DNA from: Thermoflexus hugenholtzii JAD2
Lineage (GTDB): Bacteria; Chloroflexota; Anaerolineae; Thermoflexales; Thermoflexaceae
Assembly (NCBI RefSeq): GCF_900187885.1
Contig: NZ_FYEK01000027.1
Location: 23,620-87,619, forward strand
Direction: 5' to 3'
DNA length: 64,000 bases
Notes under the pieces: model-generated
Databases searched by the model: none
What the model saw: only the letters and a program-made list of their open reading frames with translations
What the model was told of the DNA's origin: nothing
In this document: positions 32,628 to 41,129 of the stretch, one piece after another
Layout of the letters: the number at the start of each line of letters is the position of its first letter
How positions within the stretch are numbered: position 1 is the first letter of the stretch
Position numbers and translations under genes: made by a program

Positions 32628-33785
32628 ATGGGAACCTTCGCCTTCATGATCCATCCGATCGATCCCAAGCGGGACGTGCAGCGGAAGTTCCCGCTGCTGG
32701 GCCGGCTGCTGCCCGAGCCGGCCATCCACTTCTTCTCCGCCTACTTCCCCCCGGTGTATCTCTCCCGCGTCACCGGGATCCGCTCCCGGGCCACCGGGAG
32801 GACGGTGGAGGGTTGGCTGCTGGCGTGCCCGCTTACCCCGCAGCGGATGCTCTCCCTGCCGCTGGAGCGGGCCTATCGCAAGATCATCGAGACGGGGCGT
32901 CTGGCGGAGCGGCTCGGCGCCCACATCCTCGGGCTGGGGGCTTTCACCGCGGTGATCGGGGACGCCGGGGTCACGGTGGCCAAAGGCCTGCGCATCCCGG
33001 TGACGACAGGGAACAGCTACACCGTGGCGGTGGCTCTGCAAGCCTTACGGGAGGCCGCGGAGCGGATGGGGATCCCTCTTCCCGAGGCCACGGCAGCGGT
33101 GGTGGGCGCGGCCGGGGCTATCGGTCGGGTGGCCGCCCGGCTGCTGGCCCGAGAGGTGCCCCGGGTGATCCTGGCCGGACGCCGGGCGGAGCGGCTGGAG
33201 GCCCTCCGACCCCTCGTCGAGGCGGAGGGCGCGCGGGCCCAGGTGGCCGAAGGGCTGGAAGCTCTTCGGGAGGCCGACCTGGTCCTGGTGGTGAGCAGCT
33301 CCCCCGTCGCCATCATCAGACCGGAGCACCTGAAGCCCGGCGCGGTGGTTTGCGATGTCGCCCAGCCCCGCAACGTCTCCCCCCTCGTGGCCGCCCGGCG
33401 GGACGACGTCCTGGTCATCGATGGGGGGATCGTAGAGGTCCCAGGGGAGGTGGATTTCGGCTTCGATTTCGGGCTCCCCCCGCGCATGGCGTATGCGTGT
33501 ATGGCGGAAACCATCACGCTGGCGCTGGAGGGCCGGTATGAGCCTTACAGCCTGGGCCGCCGCCTCTCTATCGAGCGGGTGGAGGAGATCGCCCGCCTGG
33601 CGGAACGCCACGGCTTCCGCCTGGCCGGCCTCATGTCCTTCGGACGCCCGCTGACCGAGGAAGCGATCGCCCGGATCCGCGCGAACGCCCGCCGGGAGTT
33701 CGCCGTGGCCCGCGGATATCCCGCCGCTCCGCCAGATCATGCCGTTGCGCGATTAGAAAAGCCCGAGATCTCATCCGGGAGATAG
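32628..33785 (+). CDS. Acyl-ACP reductase-like (AAR-like) oxidoreductase
   Basis: The 385-residue protein resembles cyanobacterial fatty acyl-ACP reductase, which makes fatty aldehydes. Shared features, from memory of that family: ILGLGAFTAVI and VTTGNSYTVAVAL (residues 100-135), a Rossmann loop VVGAAGAIGRVAA (158-170), and RMAYACMAETITLALEG, with C291 at the place of the catalytic cysteine (about 294 in the cyanobacterial enzyme). The latter block is followed by YSLGRRLSIERVEEIARLAE and RHGF, also family-like. No aldehyde-deformylating oxygenase gene is adjacent, so alkane production is not implied. The ATG at 32628 directly follows GGTGGAGG; 32646 or a GTG at 32607 are alternatives. Confidence 0.7.
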   Translation: MGTFAFMIHPIDPKRDVQRKFPLLGRLLPEPAIHFFSAYFPPVYLSRVTGIRSRATGRTVEGWLLACPLTPQRMLSLPLERAYRKIIETGRLAERLGAHILGLGAFTAVIGDAGVTVAKGLRIPVTTGNSYTVAVALQALREAAERMGIPLPEATAAVVGAAGAIGRVAARLLAREVPRVILAGRRAERLEALRPLVEAEGARAQVAEGLEALREADLVLVVSSSPVAIIRPEHLKPGAVVCDVAQPRNVSPLVAARRDDVLVIDGGIVEVPGEVDFGFDFGLPPRMAYACMAETITLALEGRYEPYSLGRRLSIERVEEIARLAERHGFRLAGLMSFGRPLTEEAIARIRANARREFAVARGYPAAPPDHAVARLEKPEISSGR

Positions 33786-33921
33786 ATTGTTCGTGAAGAT
33801 CATCCACGATCTCGAGACGGATACTTTCTGTAGGCGTGCTGGGACCATCCTCGCGGATCGCCGCCTGCCATCGGTTCAGCCGCGAGGGGATGGCTGCCTG
33901 GCTCCGGATCTCCGCGCTCAT
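33631..33921 (-). CDS. Possible small protein, unrecognised
   Basis: An ATG at 33921 overlaps the helicase stop as ATGA, which often marks a real downstream gene. The first 45 residues, containing QAAIREDGPSTPTESIRLEI, look like ordinary protein and do not overlap another gene. The last 51 residues run antisense through the 3' end of the AAR-like gene and become Arg/Gly-rich, as expected of a shadow. It may be a remnant or a real gene with an unusual convergent overlap. No family is recognised. Confidence 0.3.
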   Translation of the reverse strand: MSAEIRSQAAIPSRLNRWQAAIREDGPSTPTESIRLEIVDDLHEQSISRMRSRAFLIAQRHDLAERRDIRGPRRTPGGRSRGSGRSLPRSAGVRRT

Positions 33922-36900
33922 CCCCATAGATGGAGCAATAAATCCTGAAGCGTTGGAGGCTCCTGCACGCGGGCCCGATCCAGATGGCGGCGGCCTTCGG
34001 GGGAGCGGGTGTAGATCAGCTCGGCTTCGCCCACGTAACGCCGCCAGGCCCGGGCGAAGGCCTCGGCGTCCGGACGTCGGATCCCCAGGGCCTGGGGCAC
34101 CGGATGGTAGGCCGGTCGGCGCAGCATCGGCGGGATCAGGGCCCGCAGCGCCTGCCAGAGGCCGGCGCGAAGCAGGTCCGGCAGGCGTTCGTCCTGGCGC
34201 AGGATGAGATAGCGCGGATTCCGGATGGGTTGAAAGAGCTCCCGGTAAGCCTGTATGAAGGCCTCCGCATCTTGCGGAGGGACTCCTTCCAGCTGAACGC
34301 GATAAGCCCCGTCTGGAGTGGCGATCACCCGAAGGCTGTCCGGGGAGAGGGCCGGGCTCGCCTGTCCGGTTTCCCGCAACGCCTCCGCCAGTGCCCGGCC
34401 CACATCGAGAAGGATGGCGTCCGGCGGGACCTCGATGAGCAGGACACGCAACGCCCGGGCGAGGGTCTTGCGCTCTCGGACCAGGGTGATGAGGAAACCG
34501 GCCGCCATGCTGCCCGAGGCGAGAAGAAGGCATGCGGCCAGGGACAAATCCACGGGGAGCCCTGCGAAGATCTCCCAGAAGATCAGCCAGCCTAAGGGGA
34601 GAGCGCCGGCCAGGGCCCAGCGGAGGCTCCGCCATACCGCCGTGGCGCTCTCCCGTAGCGTGTAGACGGAGCGAAGGCGGAGGTCCTGAGGCCGAATCCG
34701 GTAGATCGGGATTTCGAAATCCATATAAGGCCGGCCGATCCCCCATGCCGCCCACGTTTCCTCTCGCCGGGCGGCGGCCTCCCGCATGATGTCGTTGAAG
34801 GCTGCGTAAGGGATGTGCTTCCAGCTCTCATCCTCCAGGGCGAGCAGCAGGCCCAGCAGGGGCTCTACATGAAATACTCCGCGGACGATCTGCCCGCGCA
34901 GGTCCTCGGCGCTGTTCGGGGGGAGGCCTCGCGTCAGCAAGGTGGGAGCGAGCCGCATGGCGTAGCGGGCGGGGCTGGCGGGGATGGCCACGCCCCACAG
35001 GTGATCGTGACGGCGCAGGAACCGCCGTAGATCCAGGTCTCCCCACTCGAAGTCCGGTGCGACGCAGACCACATCCCAGTTGTGGGCCACCTTGTGCGGC
35101 CACTCGGGGTCCAGGCGCAGGGAGCGCCCGCGCAGCTGCTGAACGGCGGTGCTGGTGGTCACGCCGGTCAGATCGATCAATGTGTTCAGCGAGAGGGCGT
35201 CCCACCCTTCGCCGAAGATCTTCCGGGTGCCAATGAGCAGGCGGATCCGCCCCTGTTCCATCATCTGGGTGACCAGAGGGACATACACCCGTGGCCCCCA
35301 GCCGGATCCTTTCCCACGCACTTCGTAATAGCCCGGACGTCGGTGCAGGGTCAGCTCGATCTGCATCCCGCGCCGCTGGCGGAACTCCTCCCAGAAGGCC
35401 TGGAAGATGGGCTGAAAGCCCTCGGGGATCCACAGGGAGCGGCCGGTCACGAAGATGGGGCGCAGGTCGATCAGCTCCGGATCTTGGATCAGCCGGCGGA
35501 AGACGCGTCGCCCGCTGCCCAGATCGGCATCGGATAGACCGGGCTCCTGCCGGAGCCGGCGGAGGCCGCTGGTGCTCTGTTCGAAATCCACCACGAGGAC
35601 CGCGCGGAGCCGTTCGCCCAGGCTTCGCTTCTCGGCCCGCAGGATCTCCCGCGCGGCCTCGATCTTGCTGTCAGAGAAGGCCAGGATGAGGTCCATCGGC
35701 GAGCGGCCGGGGCGCAGGCCCTTCGGGGTAAGGGTGTAGCCCAAGGGACGCAGGCGGCGGCGGAGCTCCAGGAAGCGATGGCGATCGTTTGGATCCGGAC
35801 TGGGGAGGAGGACGCGCAGGGCGTAGTGCTCCAGCAGGATCAGGCGATCCTCCCGGGTGGGCCTGCGGCGCGCCTCCGGCGGGAGGGGATACTCCAGGGG
35901 CAGCTCCCCCAGGTCCCGCAGCCAGCGCAACCCGGCGATCACCAGCGGTGCATCTTCGTCGGCCAGCTCGGGCCAGCCGGCCCGCTCGCGCTCCGGGGCG
36001 CCCGCGCCCTCCTCGGGGGTTGGGAAGAGCAAGCCCTTCAGCCAGCTCCGAAAGCCCGGAGCGGTCAACACCTCCTCCAGGACCGCCCGAAGCAGCTGAT
36101 CCTGTTCCCGAAGGAAGGCGCGTTCCTGGGGGGTAGGCTCGGTGAACCAGGCCAGCTCCCGGTAGGGCGCCAGGTTTCCCTCTTTGACTACGGCGGGGGT
36201 GGGGACCTCGAAATCCACATCCCCCAGAAGGGTGGTGTAGTTCTCGTAGGCGAAATCATCCTCCGGGCTGGGGAGGGTGGCCGTCAGCCCGATGATCCGG
36301 GGCTGGTCCAGGCGGCGGATTAGATAGCGGAGCACCACCGCCCAGTAATCCAACAGATGGTGGCATTCGTCCAGGACAACGGTCCCGATCCCGTCCGCGA
36401 CCAAGTCTTCGATCTGGCGCAGGGCGTTGGGGTGGAGGAAACGGGCCACGGTTTCCGGATCCTCCCGGAGCAGGCGACGCTTCAGGCGGGGATAGCGGCG
36501 GCGGATTTCCTCCCAGTAGGCCTCAGGGTTCCCGGTGCGCAGCGTGTCCAGGTAACGCTCGGCGGCCTCGGGATCGGGCACCAGGCCCCGGGCCACCAGG
36601 TCCTCCGCCCACGCCAGCCGGGAGGCGGATTCCACGAAGGACCGTTCGGGGTCCTGAACGGCCAGCCGCTGATAGGTGAAGATGCGCAGGGGGGCTTTCC
36701 TCTCCGGGGTGAGGGCGGCCCACTCCTCGAGGCGAGTGTCTTCGGGGAGGAACATCCGGAGCCGCTCATACCATTGCATCTCGATGGTGACGGTGGGGGC
36801 CAGGATGAGGGCCGGTCTCCGGAAGCGGCCGACGAGCTCCAGGCCGATGATGGTCTTCCCAGAGCCGGGCGGGGCGACGATGTGATACCGCCGGTCATCG

Positions 36901-36998
36901 CGCGGCGTGTCAATGACCGCCTGGATCTGATTCAGGATCATGCGCTGATATTTGCGGAAGGGATGGCGGAATCGAAACCGCTCCCATTGAGGATCCAT
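33918..36998 (-). CDS. SF2 DEAD/DEAH-box helicase with internal transmembrane pair
   Basis: A 1026-residue superfamily 2 helicase or nuclease-like ATPase. Walker A VAPPGSGKT (41-49), motif II VLDECHH (208-214), motif III GLTATLP (237-243), the later IFGEGWDALSLNTLIDL (594-610) and motif VI QLRGRSLRLDP (621-631) form both RecA-like lobes, with a large insertion of about 250 residues between them. Two hydrophobic helices at about 793-813 and 818-840 follow, then a 190-residue domain I do not recognise. Membrane helices are rare in SF2 helicases. The ATG at 36998 was chosen because GAGGA lies ten bases upstream; an upstream GTG (37028) is possible. Defence-related use is conceivable but unproven. 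Confidence 0.85.
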   Translation of the reverse strand: MDPQWERFRFRHPFRKYQRMILNQIQAVIDTPRDDRRYHIVAPPGSGKTIIGLELVGRFRRPALILAPTVTIEMQWYERLRMFLPEDTRLEEWAALTPERKAPLRIFTYQRLAVQDPERSFVESASRLAWAEDLVARGLVPDPEAAERYLDTLRTGNPEAYWEEIRRRYPRLKRRLLREDPETVARFLHPNALRQIEDLVADGIGTVVLDECHHLLDYWAVVLRYLIRRLDQPRIIGLTATLPSPEDDFAYENYTTLLGDVDFEVPTPAVVKEGNLAPYRELAWFTEPTPQERAFLREQDQLLRAVLEEVLTAPGFRSWLKGLLFPTPEEGAGAPERERAGWPELADEDAPLVIAGLRWLRDLGELPLEYPLPPEARRRPTREDRLILLEHYALRVLLPSPDPNDRHRFLELRRRLRPLGYTLTPKGLRPGRSPMDLILAFSDSKIEAAREILRAEKRSLGERLRAVLVVDFEQSTSGLRRLRQEPGLSDADLGSGRRVFRRLIQDPELIDLRPIFVTGRSLWIPEGFQPIFQAFWEEFRQRRGMQIELTLHRRPGYYEVRGKGSGWGPRVYVPLVTQMMEQGRIRLLIGTRKIFGEGWDALSLNTLIDLTGVTTSTAVQQLRGRSLRLDPEWPHKVAHNWDVVCVAPDFEWGDLDLRRFLRRHDHLWGVAIPASPARYAMRLAPTLLTRGLPPNSAEDLRGQIVRGVFHVEPLLGLLLALEDESWKHIPYAAFNDIMREAAARREETWAAWGIGRPYMDFEIPIYRIRPQDLRLRSVYTLRESATAVWRSLRWALAGALPLGWLIFWEIFAGLPVDLSLAACLLLASGSMAAGFLITLVRERKTLARALRVLLIEVPPDAILLDVGRALAEALRETGQASPALSPDSLRVIATPDGAYRVQLEGVPPQDAEAFIQAYRELFQPIRNPRYLILRQDERLPDLLRAGLWQALRALIPPMLRRPAYHPVPQALGIRRPDAEAFARAWRRYVGEAELIYTRSPEGRRHLDRARVQEPPTLQDLLLHLWG

Positions 36999-37078
36999 GG
37001 CCGCTGCATCCTCGCGAACGATGAGCACTTGGGTTCAAGCTCAGGGCGTTCGACTTTCGAGCATCCTGCTCCTCATCC

Positions 37079-39208
37079 TCACCGATCCTCCTGCGGAGGT
37101 GGGGTGGGCAGGGGGGTGAGGGGGAGGCCGTAGGCGGCCTCCAGGATCTGACGGGCGATGGGGGCGGCGACGGCGGAGCCCTGGCCACCGTGTTCCACGA
37201 TCACCACCACCACCCGCTCCGGCCGATCCGCGGGGGCGTAGCACGCGAACCACGCGTGCGGTGGGCGCCCGGGGACTGTCTCCGCGGTCCCCGTCTTGCC
37301 TGCCACCGCAAAGGGCATCCCTCGGAAGATCCAAGTCGCCGTCCCCCGGGGATGGGCCGTCACGCCCACCAGACCTTCTCGGATGACCGCCAGGGTCTCC
37401 TCGGAAACGGGGAGACGCCCCTGGACCTCCGGCGGGAAGGTCTCCTCCGGGATCCCGGGAGCGGGGCCGATGCGTTGCACCAGCCGGGGCCGGTAGAGGA
37501 TCCCCCCGTTGGCCACCGCCGCCAGCATCCGGGCGATCTGCAAGGGGGTCACCAGGAGATCGCTCTGCCCGATAGCCATGTTCACCGCGTCCCCCACGGA
37601 CCAGGGCCGCCCCCCTTGCTGCGCCCGCCACGCCGCGTCCGGCACCAGCCCCGCCTCCTCCGGCACCCCCTGGATCCCGGTGAGGACCCCCAGCCCGAAG
37701 GCCCGGGCCATCCGCGGAAGGAGGTCCGGGTCCTGCTGATGGAGGGCGAACCCGAGCTGATAGAAGGCCACGTTGCAGGAGACAATGAGGGCGGTGGGAA
37801 GATCCACCACGCCGTGACCGGTCCGCAGCCAGCACCATTTCCGGTAGCCTGGCCCCAGCCCGTCCCAGTAGCCCGGATCCTGAAAGGTGCTGCGGGCGGT
37901 GAACCCGTGGGTCAGGGCGGCGGCCATCACCACGATCTTGAAGATCGAGCCCGGCGGATACAGGCCCTGGGTGGCCCGGTTCAGGAAAGCCCCCGGTGGG
38001 GGCGGTGGCGGGTTCGGCCCGATCAGGGCGTTGGGATCAAAGGCCGGCCGGCTGACCATGGCCAGGATGTCCCCGTTGCGCGGATCCATCACCACCACCG
38101 CTCCCGTCCGATCCCCGAAGATCTCCTCCACCCGAGCCTGGAGCTCCCGATCCAGAGTGGTGGTGATGGGACGGCCCGGCGTGAAAGGCCGCTCGGCGAG
38201 CAACCGCGAGGGACCGTCCTCCGGGCGGGGGGGCTGGATCCACAGGCGGCCGCCGTGGGTCCCGGCCAGGTAAGGCTCCCCCCACGCCTCTAAGCCCATC
38301 CGCCCCACCCACTCGTCGCCCCGATAGCCCCGGCGCCGCCACGCGTCCAATTCCTCGGCCGGGATCTTGCCCACAATCCCCACCGTTTGCGCGGCCACGC
38401 CGGCGTAGATCCGCCCGCTGCGGGAGCGCAGGACCACGCCGGGGGTGGCCTCCAGGTCGGTGAGGAATGGCGCCACCCGATCGGCGGGGAGGGCGAGGAT
38501 CGGCATATACCAGTCCGGCCGCCCGCCGGCGTAACGCGCCCGGATGGTCTCCGGAGGGAGCCCGGTGGCCTGGGTCAGGCGCGCGAGCAGTTGCCCTTCG
38601 TCGGCGATCTGCCCCGGCACCACGCCGATCTCCACCCATTCCCCCTGGACGGCCAGGCCACGTCCTTCGCGGTCGTAGAGGTTGGCCCGCTCGGGGATCA
38701 CGTATTCCACCTGCAGCCGTTCGCCCTCCTGAAGCTCCGGCCAGAGGAGGGCATCCCGCCAGACCACCCGCCAGTCGCCGGTGGTCCAGCGCAGCTCCAG
38801 CGTGCCCTCCGCCTCGCGCTCCCCGAACAGGGCGGTCTTCCAACGGATGCGGTAGCGGGCCCGGGCAGTCTCCCCTTCCTCGATCAGACTCAGGGGCTGG
38901 ATCTCGATAGCCTGCACCCCGGCGGCGTTGAGGGTCTCCCGCCAGCGTGCCCGGAGGTCCTCCCGGGGCATGGCGGCCTGGGAGGCGGGGGTGAGCAGCG
39001 CCCAGAGGTCATCGATCGCTTCCCGCGTAAGAGCCTCCAGGGCCGCCGTCGCCGTCCCGGCCGGAGAAGGCCGGGGCGTGGGGGTGGGCGGCGCCGGGGT
39101 GGGCGTGGGAGGGGGAGGCGAAAGAACCCGGCACGCGCTCAGCCACCCTCCCGCCGCGGCCGGAAGCGCCCGCAACAGGAAGGACCGACGGGTCCATCCC
39201 TTCCTCAT
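37079..39208 (-). CDS. Penicillin-binding protein (class B, MecA_N type) with Tat/lipoprotein-like signal
   Basis: A 709-residue transpeptidase that crosslinks peptidoglycan outside the membrane. The N-terminus has a twin-arginine pattern (WTRRSFLLR, residues 5-13) and a lipobox-like LSAC (23-26), then a Pro/Thr linker, an NTF2-like MecA_N domain (about 55-155), a dimerisation region, and the transpeptidase domain with SxxK (S421, in YPPGSIFK), SCN (477-479) and KTGTAE. AAGGAGG stands before the ATG at 39208, which also overlaps the stop of the recombinase-like gene by ATGA. The MecA_N domain is known from resistance PBPs and from ordinary PBPs, so no resistance is implied. Confidence 0.9.
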   Translation of the reverse strand: MRKGWTRRSFLLRALPAAAGGWLSACRVLSPPPPTPTPAPPTPTPRPSPAGTATAALEALTREAIDDLWALLTPASQAAMPREDLRARWRETLNAAGVQAIEIQPLSLIEEGETARARYRIRWKTALFGEREAEGTLELRWTTGDWRVVWRDALLWPELQEGERLQVEYVIPERANLYDREGRGLAVQGEWVEIGVVPGQIADEGQLLARLTQATGLPPETIRARYAGGRPDWYMPILALPADRVAPFLTDLEATPGVVLRSRSGRIYAGVAAQTVGIVGKIPAEELDAWRRRGYRGDEWVGRMGLEAWGEPYLAGTHGGRLWIQPPRPEDGPSRLLAERPFTPGRPITTTLDRELQARVEEIFGDRTGAVVVMDPRNGDILAMVSRPAFDPNALIGPNPPPPPPGAFLNRATQGLYPPGSIFKIVVMAAALTHGFTARSTFQDPGYWDGLGPGYRKWCWLRTGHGVVDLPTALIVSCNVAFYQLGFALHQQDPDLLPRMARAFGLGVLTGIQGVPEEAGLVPDAAWRAQQGGRPWSVGDAVNMAIGQSDLLVTPLQIARMLAAVANGGILYRPRLVQRIGPAPGIPEETFPPEVQGRLPVSEETLAVIREGLVGVTAHPRGTATWIFRGMPFAVAGKTGTAETVPGRPPHAWFACYAPADRPERVVVVIVEHGGQGSAVAAPIARQILEAAYGLPLTPLPTPPPQEDR

Positions 39209-40020
39209 CCTGCCTCCTTCCCCGGGGTCAAGAGGGGAAGGCCCGGGGGTTGCCGCAGCCGTTCTGGGGAAACGTCCGGGAGCCCCGCCCGCCGGCCGAG
39301 GGCCCGGATCGCCCGCCACAGGCCCTGGCGGGTAAGCGGATCCCCCCGGCGGTTGAGGAGCAGAGCCCGGTTCTCCGGGTCCCGAACCAGACGAGGGCGT
39401 CCCGTCTGGAGATACCGGATCAGGGATTCCCGAACCGGCGCCGGGAGCGTGTAGATGCGCAAGCCGGCGCGGGTCTGGATCCGCAGGCGCTCCCCCTCTG
39501 GATCGATGTCCTCCAGGGTGAGGGCAACGGCCTGGCCGGCCCGCAACCCCAGTTTGCCGATGAGATGCAAGATCAGGCGGTCTCGTAGCCCCAGGGGGGT
39601 CTCCGGAAGGGACCGGGCGAAGTCCATCAGGCGCTGGCGCTGATCCGGGGGAAGGGGGAGCCGGGAGCCCCGGGTGGGGAGGTGCCAGCGCAGCGCGAGG
39701 GCCGGGTTCTCCGCGATGGCTCCTTCCTGCGCCAGGAAGCGGAAGAAGGCTCGCAGGACGGCCAGCCGTTGATTCCAGGTGCGGACCGATCCGCCGCGCT
39801 GGAGCACGTTTTCATCCAGGAAGCGTTGCAACGCCGGGGCGTCCACCTCAGCCCAGCGGCGGAAGCCCCGGACCTCGAGGAAACGGACGAGCCGGAAGAG
39901 GACGTGTCGATAAGCACGGAGGGTGGAAGGGGCAGTTCCCTCCGCGGCGATCCGGGCGTCCAGGAAGCGGAGGACCCAGATCCCGAGGGCTTCCGATGGA
40001 GCATCCGTTCGGGCGTTCAT
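39205..40020 (-). CDS. Tyrosine recombinase-like protein, catalytically degenerate
   Basis: A 271-residue protein with the N-terminal SAM-like core-binding domain (APSTLRAYRHVLFRLVRFL) and the beginning of the integrase catalytic domain (GLRDRLILHLIGKLGLRAG, R160). The second arginine box reads SPERLRQPPG instead of HxLRH, and the reading frame ends before the place where the catalytic Tyr should stand. The active residues are therefore incomplete; this looks like a domesticated or dying recombinase. Its stop overlaps the PBP start by ATGA, so the two are translationally coupled. GGAGGT lies eleven bases upstream of the ATG at 40020. Confidence 0.75.
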   Translation of the reverse strand: MNARTDAPSEALGIWVLRFLDARIAAEGTAPSTLRAYRHVLFRLVRFLEVRGFRRWAEVDAPALQRFLDENVLQRGGSVRTWNQRLAVLRAFFRFLAQEGAIAENPALALRWHLPTRGSRLPLPPDQRQRLMDFARSLPETPLGLRDRLILHLIGKLGLRAGQAVALTLEDIDPEGERLRIQTRAGLRIYTLPAPVRESLIRYLQTGRPRLVRDPENRALLLNRRGDPLTRQGLWRAIRALGRRAGLPDVSPERLRQPPGLPLLTPGKEAG

Positions 40021-40093
40021 CCCGAGCGCGCACCTCCGATCCACAGGCGCTGGGCTTCCCCTTGGGCGGCGTGCGGGAAGGAAGGGGACGGGT

Positions 40094-40366
40094 TCAGGCG
40101 GGACGCCGATGCGTTCCCCATCCCGGGCCCTGAGGGCGATCGGGAGGTTCCACCCCGAGGTCCTGGGCCTGCCCGCCCTCCTCGCGAGGGCCGATAAGCG
40201 GCATCAGCTGGAGCAGGGCTTCCTCGTCATACTGGCGGTTGCCGCACACATCGCAGATATAGGCGGGCATGTTCGGGATGACGATGAAGAAGTCCCCGTG
40301 GTAGCCGGCGTAGGTGATCCGGCGCGGCCGCATATAGCCGATCCGGCAGTTCGGGCAGGGCCACAT
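40094..40366 (-). CDS. YgiT-type zinc-finger protein
   Basis: A 90-residue protein with MWPCPNCRIG and, about 35 residues on, ICDVCGNRQYDEE: two CxxC pairs typical of YgiT/MqsA-type zinc fingers, which often act as antitoxins or partners of toxins. No helix-turn-helix domain follows; the last 30 residues are Pro/Gly-rich and unremarkable. AGGAGGT is placed correctly before the ATG at 40366. No toxin gene is adjacent on either side, so it is solitary. Confidence 0.7.
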   Translation of the reverse strand: MWPCPNCRIGYMRPRRITYAGYHGDFFIVIPNMPAYICDVCGNRQYDEEALLQLMPLIGPREEGGQAQDLGVEPPDRPQGPGWGTHRRPA

Positions 40367-40413
40367 CGAAACCTCCTGGTTGAATCCCTTCGATGCCCAG
40401 GCCGAGGTGCCGC

Positions 40414-41091
40414 TCAGCCGGCGCGGAGCGGCAGGGCTTCCAGGATGGCGACGGTGGCGCTGGTCCCCAATCGGGTGGCGCCAGCCTCGATCAGGGCGAT
40501 GGCCTGTTCCGCCGTGCGGATGCCGCCGGAGGCCTTCACCCCGACTGTGGGGCCTACCGCCTGGCGCAGAAGCGCGACGTCCTCCACCGTCGCCCCGCCC
40601 GGCCCGAAGCCGGTGGAGGTCTTCACGAAATCCGCTCCGGCCTCGACGGCCAGGCGAGCGGCCTGGATTTTCTCCTCCGGGCGGAGCAGCGCGGTCTCCA
40701 GGATCACCTTGCAGACGGCTCCCGCGGCGTGGGCCACCGCGATGATCGCCTGCAGATCCGCCCGCACCGCCTCGATCGCCCCGGCCCGGAACAGGCCGAT
40801 GGGGAGCACGATGTCGAGCTCCTGAGCGCCCTGGGCCAGGGCCAGGCTGGCCTCGGCCACCCGCACCGCCGTGAGGCTCGCCCCCAGGGGGAACCCCACC
40901 ACCGTGGCCACCTTCACCGGGGTTCCGGCCAGCCGTTCGGCCGCGCGGGCGACATAGATGGGGTTCACACACACCGCCGCGCAACCGTAACGCACAGCCT
41001 CCTCACATACCCGGTCGATGTCCGCCGGGGTGGCCTCCGGGCGGAGCAGCGTATGATCGATCCGCGCGGCCAGCGCCTCCCGAGTCCACAT
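40414..41091 (-). CDS. deoC: Deoxyribose-phosphate aldolase
   Basis: DeoC cleaves 2-deoxyribose-5-phosphate to glyceraldehyde-3-phosphate and acetaldehyde. The 225-residue class I aldolase shows IDHTLLRPEAT, VCVNPIYV, ATVVGFPLGAS, CKVILETALL and VKTSTGFGPGGAT (Schiff-base Lys region), then VGVKASGGIRT. It is part of deoxynucleoside catabolism. The ATG at 41091 was taken as start; a TTG two codons earlier is possible. Upstream is a REP-like repeat. Confidence 0.94.
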   Translation of the reverse strand: MWTREALAARIDHTLLRPEATPADIDRVCEEAVRYGCAAVCVNPIYVARAAERLAGTPVKVATVVGFPLGASLTAVRVAEASLALAQGAQELDIVLPIGLFRAGAIEAVRADLQAIIAVAHAAGAVCKVILETALLRPEEKIQAARLAVEAGADFVKTSTGFGPGGATVEDVALLRQAVGPTVGVKASGGIRTAEQAIALIEAGATRLGTSATVAILEALPLRAG

Positions 41092-41129
41092 CGTCAAGGA
41101 TCCGATCGCCTCATGAATAGCCTGCGCAT

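Noticed and set aside
39205..40020. Active integrase of a mobile element
   Set aside because: Catalytic Tyr and the HxLRH box are missing, and no attachment repeats or cargo genes are seen on either side.
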